Assembly: GCF_000337595.1 (NCBI RefSeq)
Contig: NZ_AOIL01000049.1
Location: forward strand, 86,013 to 150,012
DNA from: Natrialba taiwanensis DSM 12281
GTDB lineage: Archaea > Halobacteriota > Halobacteria > Halobacteriales > Natrialbaceae
Reading direction: 5' to 3'
DNA: 64,000 nt
Shown here piece by piece: positions 33,007-42,075 of the stretch. Position 1 is the first letter of the stretch, and every line of letters begins with the position of its first letter. A model generated the notes under the pieces. The model saw only the letters and a program-made list of their open reading frames with translations, was not told the DNA's origin and ran no database searches. Position numbers and translations under genes: made by a program.

Positions 33007-35445
33007 ATGGTACTCTCGATAATCGGAAATATACTCGGAGACGGCGACGATCGCTCGGGCTCCGGGAACGGCAGTGATGACCTTGTCGGTGGTGACCTCG
33101 CCGGTAGTATGAGTGACGACGAGTTGATGCCCGGGACGCGAACGGACGAGAGCGTTGGCGGGAGCGGCGGTGGTGAGGGAAGTGGCGACGGTGATCTCTT
33201 TGACGACGGCGATCTCGGTGACGGTGGAGACGAGTTCCTCGACGACGAGTCGATGTCGCTCGACGGGATGGGCGAGATGGGCGACATGGACGAGATGGGA
33301 GATATGGGCGAGATGGACGCCATGGACGGTGGTGGCGATGGTGTCTCGAGCGAGATCGAATCCCGTGTCGAGGAGATGGAAAACAACGTTGGGTCGCTGT
33401 CGTCGACGGTGAATACGGTTCAAAGCGAGAACGAGAAAATCAGCGAGTCACTCGACGATATCGAGGAGAACATCCGCAAGTTGCTCGAGGTGTACGAGAT
33501 GGTCACCCAGGGGGTAAACCCCTTCGTCGAGGGCGATTCGCTGACGGATTCGATGACCGCCGGTCCCGGTGGCGGTGCCCCCGGAAGCGGCGACTTCGGC
33601 GGCGAGAGCCTTTTCGACAGTTCCGGCGACGAGGTAGAAGACGAGGCGATCGATGACGACATCGCGAGTGCCGAAGCCGACGAGTTCCTCGACGAGAGCA
33701 TCATCGACGACGAGGACGGGGCCGACTTCGAGGACGACGGTGATCTGGAGGACGATCTGAGTATGGATTCAGAAGAAGACGACGATTCGGATTTGGACGG
33801 TGAGACGGGCGGTGACGGGGATCTCTCGTTCGACGAGTTGAAATCCGAGTACGAGTCGGGCGACGCAAACTGGGATGAGGAGGCTGGGGCCGGTGAGGAG
33901 ACGGCTGATGAAGATAATGGGTCCCCGGCGCTTGAAATGGACGAGACCGAGCCCCCGCTCGAACCTGAATCTGATCTCGAGACCGATGCCGACGACCTCG
34001 GATTCGACGAGGGGGAAGCGGCGGACGCGGAAACGACGGAGTCTGAGGATGACTCAGCGATCAAGACTGCGGACGGTCCGATCGACGAGGCGGATGGCCC
34101 GTCTCAAAACGCGGCGGCCGACACCGTCGCTCCGTGGGACGACGGCGGCCGGCCGTATCTGGAGACGATCCCCTCCGAGTACGACACCGAGTTCGTCGTG
34201 ATGGACTGGCTCGAGTATCTCGTCGACGAACTCGGCCTCAACGGCGCGGCCCGGACGCTCCGGTTTTACAGCTCGATTCACTGGGTGAGCGGGTCGATCG
34301 AATCGCACCTCCAGACGGTGTTGAACGGGTTCGGCGGCGGGCCGGATATCGGCGATCCGGACCCCCACTCCTCGCTCGGCGTCGATCACAAGCGCAGCCT
34401 GTGGTGGATCAGCCAGATCGCGACACCGGAAAAGAAACGGCGGCCGTTCGACGAATGGGTCGATGCGGAGGGAATTGCGGTCCAACAGGCGATGGCCGCC
34501 GCCGAACAGCACCAGCCCGAAGCGACGGGGACGGACGAAGAGCCAGTGGACGAACCTGTCGCAGTCGAAGAAGCACCAACCGACGTTCCACCAGCGGACA
34601 CAGAAGGGGACACAGCAGCTGCGTCCGCAGGCGAAGAACTGTCATTCGACGAGGAGCCCGACGCGGCTTCCGACGAGAGCGAGGTGGCCGAAGTCGAACT
34701 CGACGCCAATGTCGATAGCGATGGCGACACTGCCACCGAAGCAACCGACGACGCCACTGCCGACGAGAGCGACGATCTCGAACTCGAGTTCACCACGGAC
34801 GAACCGCTCGATCCGGGCGCGGGCACCGATCCGTTCGGTGAGGGCGGAGACGACGTCGCCGATGAGGCGACGGGGCCACTGACTGACGAACCGTCCCGCG
34901 CCCGCGAGCGGTCGGACGAGCCCGAGCAGGGTGAACGCGCGGACGCGGCCGATCTCGAAACCAACGATGCACAGAAGATCTTCATCGAAGAGGCCGAGGA
35001 CTCCGCGGATTCCACGGAGTCCGTAGAGACCGGCGGGGCCGAGCCGTCCGTCGGCACCGAGTCGATGACCCACTCACCGTCGGACGGGCAGCGAACGGAA
35101 CTCGCCGAACCCGAGGTGACCGACGGCGGGCAGATGATCTGGGTCGATTCCGACGTCGTGCTGTCGGCGTCCGGTGCGCGACTGTGTGACACCCGCGGAA
35201 ACGCCGGACGGGTCACTGACACTGGCGGTCGATCCGAGCGGGCCCAACCCGCAAAGCCCCTCGTCTCCGACGAGCCGGCAGATCTCGATGGCTGGCAGGT
35301 AGAGCGCATCAAACTCCTGCTTGCGCCGGAAGAACTCGAGCACGACCGGCCTCACGATCGTGATCGCGACCGTACGCACAGCCGCACCCGTGACGACCGC
35401 GTGTCCGACACCGAACGCACCACCGACGACCACACCCAGCAGTAA
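33007..35445 (+). CDS. Giant ArlCDE/ArlD-type archaellum motor protein
   Basis: 812 aa, about twice the usual size. Order: an acidic head with a Met-rich repeat (GEMGDMDEMGDMGEMDAMDG, about 90-115), coiled coil (SSEIESRVEEMENNVGSLSS, about 118-165) leading into VYEMVTQGVNPFVEGDSL as in the smaller copy, a 180-residue Asp/Glu stretch, an ArlD/E domain (about 375-500: YLETIPSEYDTEFVVMDWLEYLVDELG; GSIESHLQTVLNGFG; DHKRSLWWISQIATP), about 200 further acidic residues, and a short conserved-looking C-terminal island (GGQMIWVDSDVVLSASGARL; LDGWQVERIKLLLAPEELE). Heads an operon with arlH and arlI (15 and 14 bp spacing). Switch-complex role inferred. Confidence 0.82.
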   Translation: MVLSIIGNILGDGDDRSGSGNGSDDLVGGDLAGSMSDDELMPGTRTDESVGGSGGGEGSGDGDLFDDGDLGDGGDEFLDDESMSLDGMGEMGDMDEMGDMGEMDAMDGGGDGVSSEIESRVEEMENNVGSLSSTVNTVQSENEKISESLDDIEENIRKLLEVYEMVTQGVNPFVEGDSLTDSMTAGPGGGAPGSGDFGGESLFDSSGDEVEDEAIDDDIASAEADEFLDESIIDDEDGADFEDDGDLEDDLSMDSEEDDDSDLDGETGGDGDLSFDELKSEYESGDANWDEEAGAGEETADEDNGSPALEMDETEPPLEPESDLETDADDLGFDEGEAADAETTESEDDSAIKTADGPIDEADGPSQNAAADTVAPWDDGGRPYLETIPSEYDTEFVVMDWLEYLVDELGLNGAARTLRFYSSIHWVSGSIESHLQTVLNGFGGGPDIGDPDPHSSLGVDHKRSLWWISQIATPEKKRRPFDEWVDAEGIAVQQAMAAAEQHQPEATGTDEEPVDEPVAVEEAPTDVPPADTEGDTAAASAGEELSFDEEPDAASDESEVAEVELDANVDSDGDTATEATDDATADESDDLELEFTTDEPLDPGAGTDPFGEGGDDVADEATGPLTDEPSRARERSDEPEQGERADAADLETNDAQKIFIEEAEDSADSTESVETGGAEPSVGTESMTHSPSDGQRTELAEPEVTDGGQMIWVDSDVVLSASGARLCDTRGNAGRVTDTGGRSERAQPAKPLVSDEPADLDGWQVERIKLLLAPEELEHDRPHDRDRDRTHSRTRDDRVSDTERTTDDHTQQ

Positions 35446-35460
35446 GGAGACGTGACGACG

Positions 35461-36219
35461 ATGAGTCAGTTCAAAAATATCTTCTCACTCGGCTTAGATG
35501 ACCGCGACCGACTGAACAAGGAACTCGGTGGCGGCATCCCGACCGGGAGTATCGTACTGATGGAAGGCGACTACGGTGCCGGCAAGAGCGCCATCTCACA
35601 GCGGTTCACCTACGGGCTCTGCGAGACCGGCAAGTCGGTCACCTTTCTCTCGACCGAACTCGAGGTCAAAGGCTTCGTCGAGCAGATGGACTCGCTGAAC
35701 TACAACGTGGAGGAACATCTCCTCTTCGAGAACTTGCTGTTCCTCCACGGTGACTTAGACAGCGGCGGTGTCCTCTCCTCGACGGAGGAGGAACAGACGC
35801 GCCAGGATCTATTGACCGATCTGATGGACGAGGACACCCTCTGGTCCGCGGACGTCATCATCATCGACACCTTCGACGCCATCCTGCGCAACGATCCGAA
35901 GTTCGAAGCGCTGGTCAGACAGAACGAGGAGCGACAGGCTGCTCTCGAGATCATCTCGTTCCTGCGAGACGTGATCTCCCAGGGCAAGATCGTCGTGCTG
36001 ACCGTCGACCCCTCGACCGTCGGTGAGGAAGCGATCGGTCCGTTCCGATCCATCGCCGACGTCTTCATCGAACTCGAGATGATCGAGGTCGGCAACGACA
36101 TCCGCCGGCAACTGTTCATCAAGCGCTTTGCGGGCATGGGCGAACAGGTCGGCGACCGGATCGGGTACTCGGTTCGGTCGGGGACAGGGATCGTGATCGA
36201 GAACCGGAGTGTTGCCTAG
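35461..36219 (+). CDS. arlH: Archaellum regulatory ATPase ArlH
   Basis: 252 aa. RecA/KaiC-like ATPase: Walker A GDYGAGKS (about 36-43), Walker [11 protein letters not shown]. ArlH binds ATP, sits under ArlI inside the ArlCDE ring and controls assembly versus rotation. Start ATG 35461 ([20 protein letters not shown]) preferred to GTG 35452 because family members begin there. Followed 14 bp later by arlI. Confidence 0.93.
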   Translation: MSQFKNIFSLGLDDRDRLNKELGGGIPTGSIVLMEGDYGAGKSAISQRFTYGLCETGKSVTFLSTELEVKGFVEQMDSLNYNVEEHLLFENLLFLHGDLDSGGVLSSTEEEQTRQDLLTDLMDEDTLWSADVIIIDTFDAILRNDPKFEALVRQNEERQAALEIISFLRDVISQGKIVVLTVDPSTVGEEAIGPFRSIADVFIELEMIEVGNDIRRQLFIKRFAGMGEQVGDRIGYSVRSGTGIVIENRSVA

Positions 36220-36233
36220 AGGGTGACGGCCGC

Positions 36234-37907
36234 ATGACCGAAATGGGAACGCCGAAGCCGTCGGACGAACTTCAGGAGTTGGCCGCGCGTCGCCCGCACC
36301 TCCGCGAGCACCTAAAGAAGTTCAGACAGATCACTGGCGAGTTCCCGCTGTTGATCGACGAGCCCTCCGCCGAGTACGAGACGTCACATCCGAACGTGCT
36401 GTACCCGGTCGGCGGACCGATCTACAGCCATATCTACGGTGATGTCGGGACGAAGATGCAGTACTTCGCCGTCGAGCCAACCCTTTCGGAGGAAGAGCAA
36501 TCGGTCTTTTCGACGGTCAAAGACTCACTGCTTCGCCGAAGCGCGAGCAAGACGGCTCCCGAGAAGGACGCCGAGTACAGCGACCGGATCGAGGAACTCC
36601 TGACCGAGTCGACCCACATCAAGGGCGAGGCGGTCGAGAACATCGTCGAGCGGCTCAAGGTTCGCTTCCACCCCGGGATTCAGGAGGTCCCCCAGGAAAC
36701 CTACGAGAACATCCGCTACCGACTGAATCGGGACATCGTCGGTCTGGGACCGCTTGAACCCGTCATGCGCGACCCGGCCAACGAGGACATTCACGTGATC
36801 GGCCCCAACGAGTGTTACGTCGACCACGGCGTCTACGGCATGGTCGAGACGACGGTCGACTTCGGCAGCCAGGACGAGTTCGACCGCTGGCTCAGCAACA
36901 TGGGCGAACGGATCGGGAACCCGATGACCGACGCCGAGCCGATCGTCGACTCCACGCTGCCCGACGGCTCGCGTCTGAACGTGATCTACAGCGACGACGT
37001 GAGCGTGAAGGGGCCGAGTCTCACGATCCGTCAGGGTGACGAGGTCCCGCTCTCGGTCACCCAGATTACGAACTGGGGGACGCTCTCGCCCGAGTTAGCC
37101 GCGTACCTCTGGCTGTGTCTCGAGAACGAGCGCACCGTCTTCGTCGTCGGCGAGACGGCATCGGGGAAGACGACGACGCTGAACTCCATCATGACGTTCA
37201 TTCCCCGCGACTCGAAGATCTACACCGCGGAGGACACCGCCGAGGTGCTGCCGCCTCACGACACCTGGCAGCAGCTCCTGACGCGGGAAAGTCGCAGCGA
37301 GGACAGCGCGGACGTCGACATGTTCAATCTGGTCGAGGCTGCACTGCGGTCTCGCCCAGAGTACATCGTCGTGGGCGAGGTTCGTGGTGAAGAGGGTCGC
37401 ATGGCGTTCCAGGCGGCCCAGACCGGCCACCCGGTCATGCTGACCTTCCACGCGAGCGACATCGTCTCGATGATCCAGCGCTTTACCGGGGATCCGATCA
37501 ACGTTCCCGAGACGTTCATGGACAACGCCGACGTTGCGCTGTTCCAGAACCGCGTGAAACAGGGTGACGACGTGCTCCGTCGCGTCACGAGCGTGCAGGA
37601 GATCGAAGGCTACTCCGAGGAGATGGACGGGGTCGTCACCCGACAGGTGTTCTACTGGGACCCCGTCGAGGACGAAATCGTCTTCCAGGGGATGAACAAC
37701 TCCTACGTCCTGGAGGAACAGATCGCAACCCTGCTCGGCTACGCCGACACCCGCGACATCTACGACGACCTCCAGTTCCGCGCCGACATCATCGAACGGA
37801 TGATCCAGGAGAATATCCTGGAGTACCACGAGGTGAACTCGGCGATCGACTCCTTCCAGCGCGACGGCGTCGAGGGGCTGCCGTTCCACGTGACGCGGCC
37901 GGACTGA
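36234..37907 (+). CDS. arlI: Archaellum assembly/rotation ATPase ArlI
   Basis: 557 aa. Secretion-type AAA ATPase: Walker A VVGETASGKTTTLNS (about 302-316), Asp box YTAEDTAEVLPP, Walker B YIVVGEVRGEEGR, His box GHPVMLTFHASD. The N-terminal 200 residues contain the CTD-like regulatory part (YIHI-type VGGPIYSHIYGDVGTKMQYF). It powers both archaellin export and rotation. Ends the arlCDE2-arlH-arlI unit; cheF2 starts 93 bp later. Confidence 0.95.
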   Translation: MTEMGTPKPSDELQELAARRPHLREHLKKFRQITGEFPLLIDEPSAEYETSHPNVLYPVGGPIYSHIYGDVGTKMQYFAVEPTLSEEEQSVFSTVKDSLLRRSASKTAPEKDAEYSDRIEELLTESTHIKGEAVENIVERLKVRFHPGIQEVPQETYENIRYRLNRDIVGLGPLEPVMRDPANEDIHVIGPNECYVDHGVYGMVETTVDFGSQDEFDRWLSNMGERIGNPMTDAEPIVDSTLPDGSRLNVIYSDDVSVKGPSLTIRQGDEVPLSVTQITNWGTLSPELAAYLWLCLENERTVFVVGETASGKTTTLNSIMTFIPRDSKIYTAEDTAEVLPPHDTWQQLLTRESRSEDSADVDMFNLVEAALRSRPEYIVVGEVRGEEGRMAFQAAQTGHPVMLTFHASDIVSMIQRFTGDPINVPETFMDNADVALFQNRVKQGDDVLRRVTSVQEIEGYSEEMDGVVTRQVFYWDPVEDEIVFQGMNNSYVLEEQIATLLGYADTRDIYDDLQFRADIIERMIQENILEYHEVNSAIDSFQRDGVEGLPFHVTRPD

Positions 37908-37999
37908 CGAGCCGCCGACCGTCGACTGTAACGGTGGCGACGAGTTCGTCAGCGGCCGTCGTGTAAAGAGCTAAGAGATTTCGCCAAGAAGAACGGTGT

Positions 38000-38884
38000 A
38001 TGACTGAAGACGTCGTCGCCGACTTTACTGGCCGGTTTTTCCGTAACCACGGTGAGTCGACGGCCACGCCAACGTCGGGACGGATCATCATGACCAGACG
38101 GCGGCTCGTCCTCGCGACGAACGACGACAAGACGACGATTCCGCTCTCGACGGTGATCGATATTAACGTCGGCAACGTTCCGAGCCACGTCAAACAGTTC
38201 TTCGACGACACGGTCACGATCGGGTACGACGTGGACGGGCGGACGCGAAGCGCGGTCATCGAAAGCACGGGCGAAACCGTCGACACCTTCGTTGCGATTC
38301 TCTTTCGCTGTCTGCTCAACGGCCGAAAGGCGGCGGTCAAACACCCCTCACGCGTCGGCGGTCGCGTGAAAGACACGCCCGTCGTCCCAGGAAAGATCCG
38401 CATCAAGAACCGACAAATCGAGGTCACGACCAACCGCGACACGTTCAGCTTCGACGTCGAAACCGTCATGCGAATCGAGCGCTCGAACAAGCTCGGCGAC
38501 CGCGACGACCGCGTCACGCTGGTCGTCAAGTACATCGACACCGACACCGACGCCGGACTGACCAAAACCTCGCTGATCTCGCCGGCAAAGAGCCAGTACG
38601 TCAACCTGCTCGGCCGATTCCTCCGCCTCGAGTTCGACGACCTGCGCGAGGAGGTGGCGGATATCGATCTGACGAACCCCGAAAAGCGCGTGCTGGTCGG
38701 CATTCACGCGACGGGCGGCGATATCGACTTTACGAACATGCTCGACGGCGACCCGGCCTACGTGACGAACGTGTTGAACTCGGTCCAGAACAAAGACCTC
38801 GTGCTCGAGAACGGTAACGGGCTGTCGCTGACGGCGAAGGGACGGATTATCGTGAGCGAACGGATCGAAGACGTCAACGCCTGA
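38000..38884 (+). CDS. cheF2: Chemotaxis protein CheF (second copy)
   Basis: 294 aa. Same architecture as cheF1: RRLVLATNDDKTTIPLSTVIDI near 35-56, the middle domain with VKHPSRVGGRVKDTPVVPGKIRIK (phrase parallel to CheF1 VKHPAVKGGVVQDSSWRKARVK) and a C-terminal winged-helix-like part (NPEKRVLVGIHATGGDIDF). Two CheF proteins are known in Halobacterium (OE2402F, OE2404R). Convergent with the cheC-cheY operon. Confidence 0.85.
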   Translation: MTEDVVADFTGRFFRNHGESTATPTSGRIIMTRRRLVLATNDDKTTIPLSTVIDINVGNVPSHVKQFFDDTVTIGYDVDGRTRSAVIESTGETVDTFVAILFRCLLNGRKAAVKHPSRVGGRVKDTPVVPGKIRIKNRQIEVTTNRDTFSFDVETVMRIERSNKLGDRDDRVTLVVKYIDTDTDAGLTKTSLISPAKSQYVNLLGRFLRLEFDDLREEVADIDLTNPEKRVLVGIHATGGDIDFTNMLDGDPAYVTNVLNSVQNKDLVLENGNGLSLTAKGRIIVSERIEDVNA

Positions 38885-38935
38885 GGTTCGGGTCGAACCG
38901 GGAGAAAGATAGAGGAAGAAACGACGAACGACGCG

Positions 38936-40156
38936 CTATCGTTGGCGGTCGAAGAGTTCGTCCGGATCCACGCGCGTATTCTCCGAGTTCTCGATCAGCA
39001 GGTCGTCGAGCGCCTGCTTGAGTTCGGCGCGGCGCGGAAGCGCGAGCATCTGACAGGTAAACACCTGGTCGCTGTTGGTCTGGATGTTCGAATCGAGCAT
39101 GAACGCGTGGTCGTCGGTTTCGGCCATCTGGGCCGTGATCGGCGTCATGATCGAGGAGCCGGTGTCGGCGACGAACTGGGGCGGTTCGTGCTTGATCTCG
39201 GCGTTCAACACGTTCGCCCAGCCGTCGACGAACCCGCTGGTCATGATGTTGCCGAGTTCTTTCAACGCTCCCTGTTCGACGGACCCCCACTGCTCGTCGG
39301 TCTCCATCGGCACGAGCGAATCGACGACGGCCCGGCCGGAGGGCTGGTCGAAGAGAATCACGAGATTCCCGCTGAATTTCCCGTCGAACGGCATAACCGT
39401 GCCGACGTAGCGCTTGTTGCCGACCTCCATCGGAATGTCCTCGATCGGCACCAGCGTCAGCCGGCTGATCTCGACGGTCGTATCGATGCCGGTCATCGAC
39501 GTGATGTTCGTCGCGGCTTTCTCCGCCCCCTCCTTGGTCATGTCGTTGAAAACCTTGAGCTTCTCCACCGAGACGATGTCGTCGGTCTTCGGCTCGAACG
39601 CCCGCTCGAGCGAACTCGAGTCGGGAACGAGGAGGATTCGAAAGTCGATCGGCTCGTTAACGCCGTCGTGGGACGCCTCGACGCGACTTCGGAAGACGAA
39701 CAGGTAATTCTCCTCGTTCGTCGCGGACTTCGGGAGCACGTCCGTACCCGTCCCCTCGATGTATGCCGGCGGCGAACTCTTGATCTTCGCGTTCAGGTAG
39801 TTCGCCCAGCCGTCGACGAAGCCGCTGGACATGATATTGCCCACTTCCTTGATGCTGCTCTTTTTCTTCGCCGGATCGTCGGCCGGCACGAGTTCGTCCG
39901 TGATGGCCTTGCGTCCCTGCTCGTCGAACGCCAGGACGACCTCGCCCGCGATTTCGCCGGAGAGGTCGATGTTGACGCCGGCGTACTCGTTGCCGATAAA
40001 CTCGTACTGGAGATCCGACGAGGCCATCAGGGAGACGTTCGTCACCTGAACGGTCGTACTGATGCCGGTGAGCTGGGAGAGCGACTCGGCGGCCGATCGG
40101 GCACCGTCGTGAGCGAGCTCTTGGTAGGTCTCGAGCTCGCGGATGTCGATTTGCAT
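38936..40156 (-). CDS. cheC: Double-domain CheC phosphatase
   Basis: 406 aa, two CheC domains in tandem. Domain 1 (about 1-195) has IKEVGNIMSSGFVDGWANYL; domain 2 (about 200-385) has LKELGNIMTSGFVDGWANVL. Each has an E-x2-N pattern as in CheC/CheX phospho-CheY phosphatase motifs. About 20 charged residues end the protein. It dephosphorylates CheY-P and binds CheD in characterised systems. It follows cheY on the same strand (6 bp gap), so cheY-cheC form an operon. Confidence 0.88.
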   Translation of the reverse strand: MQIDIRELETYQELAHDGARSAAESLSQLTGISTTVQVTNVSLMASSDLQYEFIGNEYAGVNIDLSGEIAGEVVLAFDEQGRKAITDELVPADDPAKKKSSIKEVGNIMSSGFVDGWANYLNAKIKSSPPAYIEGTGTDVLPKSATNEENYLFVFRSRVEASHDGVNEPIDFRILLVPDSSSLERAFEPKTDDIVSVEKLKVFNDMTKEGAEKAATNITSMTGIDTTVEISRLTLVPIEDIPMEVGNKRYVGTVMPFDGKFSGNLVILFDQPSGRAVVDSLVPMETDEQWGSVEQGALKELGNIMTSGFVDGWANVLNAEIKHEPPQFVADTGSSIMTPITAQMAETDDHAFMLDSNIQTNSDQVFTCQMLALPRRAELKQALDDLLIENSENTRVDPDELFDRQR

Positions 40157-40162
40157 GGAGAA

Positions 40163-40519
40163 TTACTCGGCGGCGATGCTGTTGAGTTCTTCCAGGACGC
40201 TCTCCTTCTGGAACGGTTTCGTGATGTACCCTTCGGCACCGGCTTTGATCGAGTCTTTCATCTGCTCGGCCTGCTCGACGCTGGTGCACATGACGACCTT
40301 CGCGGTGGAGTCCATATCGGTGATCTCGTCGGTCGCCTCGATCCCGTCTTTGATCGGCATCACGATGTCCATAAAGACGATGTCCGGCTGTTCTTCCTGA
40401 TAGAGCTCGACGGCTTCGACCCCGTTTTCGGCCTCGCCGACGATGGTGTGGTCCTCCTCCAAAATTTCACGGAGGAGATCCCGCATGAAGCCGGAATCGT
40501 CCGTGATCAGCACATCCAT
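40163..40519 (-). CDS. cheY: Chemotaxis response regulator CheY
   Basis: 118 aa, single receiver domain. Acidic pair D7/D8, phosphorylation site D51 (IVFMDIVMP), Thr in MCTSV and Lys in YITKPF. Phosphorylated by CheA; phospho-CheY binds CheF. Start ATG 40519, with TATA-like CATTAAGTAA (40541-40550) 22-31 bp upstream, so a leaderless message. Confidence 0.96.
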   Translation of the reverse strand: MDVLITDDSGFMRDLLREILEEDHTIVGEAENGVEAVELYQEEQPDIVFMDIVMPIKDGIEATDEITDMDSTAKVVMCTSVEQAEQMKDSIKAGAEGYITKPFQKESVLEELNSIAAE

Positions 40520-40540
40520 GGACGAGTCAATACACTCAGA

Positions 40541-40550
40541 TTACTTAATG
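40541..40550 (-). promoter_or_regulatory. TATA box for cheY-cheC
   Basis: CATTAAGTAA on the minus strand, 22-31 bp before the cheY ATG. Confidence 0.5.
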
Positions 40551-40914
40551 ATATTGACCAAGATAATGACACTGGGTGCTGTGATAAACACGGCTGTGAG
40601 AGCGCCGGTGAGAGCCGTGGTGATGGCAATAGTGGTGGTGAGGGCGAGGGTGATAGTTGATGGTGGTGCGTGTAAACCGAGCGTGTGACGGGAATCGGGG
40701 AGTCCGAAAGATCGGCGTTCGCGATGATCGGGGGTAGCGGCTCTGATACTGCCTGTGTGCCGCCCGAGTGAGGACGGTTTCGGTCGACTGCACTGCCGAA
40801 CGGCCATAAGCTTTACAACCGTATGGGCATAAACCGGTTCTATATCTGATAATAGAAGCGAGAATACGGGTTAGTACATCCGGGCGGCGGGAAAAACAAA
40901 CGCGTTACTCGGTC
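40551..40914. other. Intergenic cheY-cheR gap
   Basis: About 365 bp between cheR (ends 40915, minus) and the cheY promoter. Overlapping minus-strand ORFs here are His/Arg/Thr-rich and do not look like haloarchaeal proteins. A short AT-rich stretch near 40840-40870 is the only other feature; I see no gene. Confidence 0.5.
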
Positions 40915-41724
40915 CTACGTTCGGCGGTAGATCCGATGGCGGTTGTCAGTGGCCTCGAACGTGGACTTGAGGGCCGGTGGAATCGTCTCGCTCTTGCCGA
41001 TGACGAGATAGCCGTCCCGGCGAAGCGACCGGGCGATCGTCTCGAGCATCGAGCGCTTGTACTCGGTGTCGATGTAGATGAACAGGTTCCGGCAGGTCAC
41101 GAGGTTGAACCCGGACTTCGACGCACCGCTGATGAGGTCGTGGCGTTCGAAGGTGACGGATCGTTTGACCGACTCGCGGACGCGATACGTGTCGGCGTCG
41201 GGATCGTGGTCGACGTACTGCTCGTAGTTCGACAGGAACCCGAGTTCACCGCCGAGGTCGGTCGTTCGGGAGTCCTCGTAGACGCCTTCGCGGGCGACAT
41301 CGAGCGCGTCCTCGCTGATGTCGGTCGCCAGGATTTCGACGGCGGTCTCGTCGATCTGAGGGTCGTCGTGGACGAGCATCGAGAGGGAGTAGGGTTCGCG
41401 CCCGTCCGCACAGGCGGCACTCCAGATGGTGAGTTGCCGTTCGCTCGCCGAAAGCGTTCGGAGAACGTCTCGGAGCCCATCCCAGACCTCAGGATTGCGA
41501 AAGAAGCCCGTGACGTTGATACTCATCGAATCGAGCAGCGCCGCCTGTTCGTCGGCATTCGCCCGGAGGTACTCGAAGTACTCGTCGTAGTCGTCACACT
41601 CCGTTCGCCGGAGTCGAGCCGTGACTCGTCGGTCGAGGTAGCTATCGTTGTAGTGGCTGGTCGAAAATCCCAATTCGGTTTCCATATAATCGAGAAGCGC
41701 AGTGAACGAGTCGTCGACAGTCAC
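40915..41724 (-). CDS. cheR: Chemotaxis methyltransferase CheR
   Basis: 269 aa, GTG start at 41724. N-terminal helical domain, then SMSINVTGFFRNPEVWDGL (the conserved N-V-T-x-F-F-R), SAM-binding WSAACADGREPYSLSML, ILATDISEDALDVAREGVY and FNLVTCRNLFIYID, ending RSLRRDGYLVIGKSETIPP. Methylates glutamates on the transducers for adaptation. Separate from cheB on the chromosome (10 kb) and on the opposite strand. Confidence 0.95.
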   Translation of the reverse strand: MTVDDSFTALLDYMETELGFSTSHYNDSYLDRRVTARLRRTECDDYDEYFEYLRANADEQAALLDSMSINVTGFFRNPEVWDGLRDVLRTLSASERQLTIWSAACADGREPYSLSMLVHDDPQIDETAVEILATDISEDALDVAREGVYEDSRTTDLGGELGFLSNYEQYVDHDPDADTYRVRESVKRSVTFERHDLISGASKSGFNLVTCRNLFIYIDTEYKRSMLETIARSLRRDGYLVIGKSETIPPALKSTFEATDNRHRIYRRT

Positions 41725-42075
41725 GGTTCTACGTAACTCTCAGATTTTGTGCAATAATAATCTTCCGGCACTGTGTAGCCGTCTTACGTGTCTTAAATCG
41801 TTGCTTCGTATATGTGTATTCGAATATATGTGGTGGAGTTTCAACGCGGAAATCGCCGGCAAGCCCCGAGATACCGAGGACCTGATGGTGACACTAACGT
41901 GGAGGCTGCCGTAGTTCGAGTGGGAAGTGACTGGCCTGTGGTGTCGTGTCTCGTCGTCCGAGTCGCTGGCAACAACGGTTATGTACGCCGAGTGTGAGGG
42001 ATACGGTACTATCGAGAGTCAGTTCAGCCAGCCGGTTGAACGGACCCTATACCACCGCTGCGAGGAGACTACGGG
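41725..42075. other. Intergenic region between cheR and the transducer
   Basis: 351 bp between divergent genes. AT-rich around 41750-41830 (promoter region for cheR). No ORF that looks coding. Confidence 0.5.

Noticed and set aside
34386..35312. Ser-rich 308-aa frame on the minus strand opposite the giant ArlD-type gene
   Set aside because: Antisense reading of acidic codons (GAC/GAG gives Val/Leu/Ser); no domain, and the plus-strand gene is well supported.
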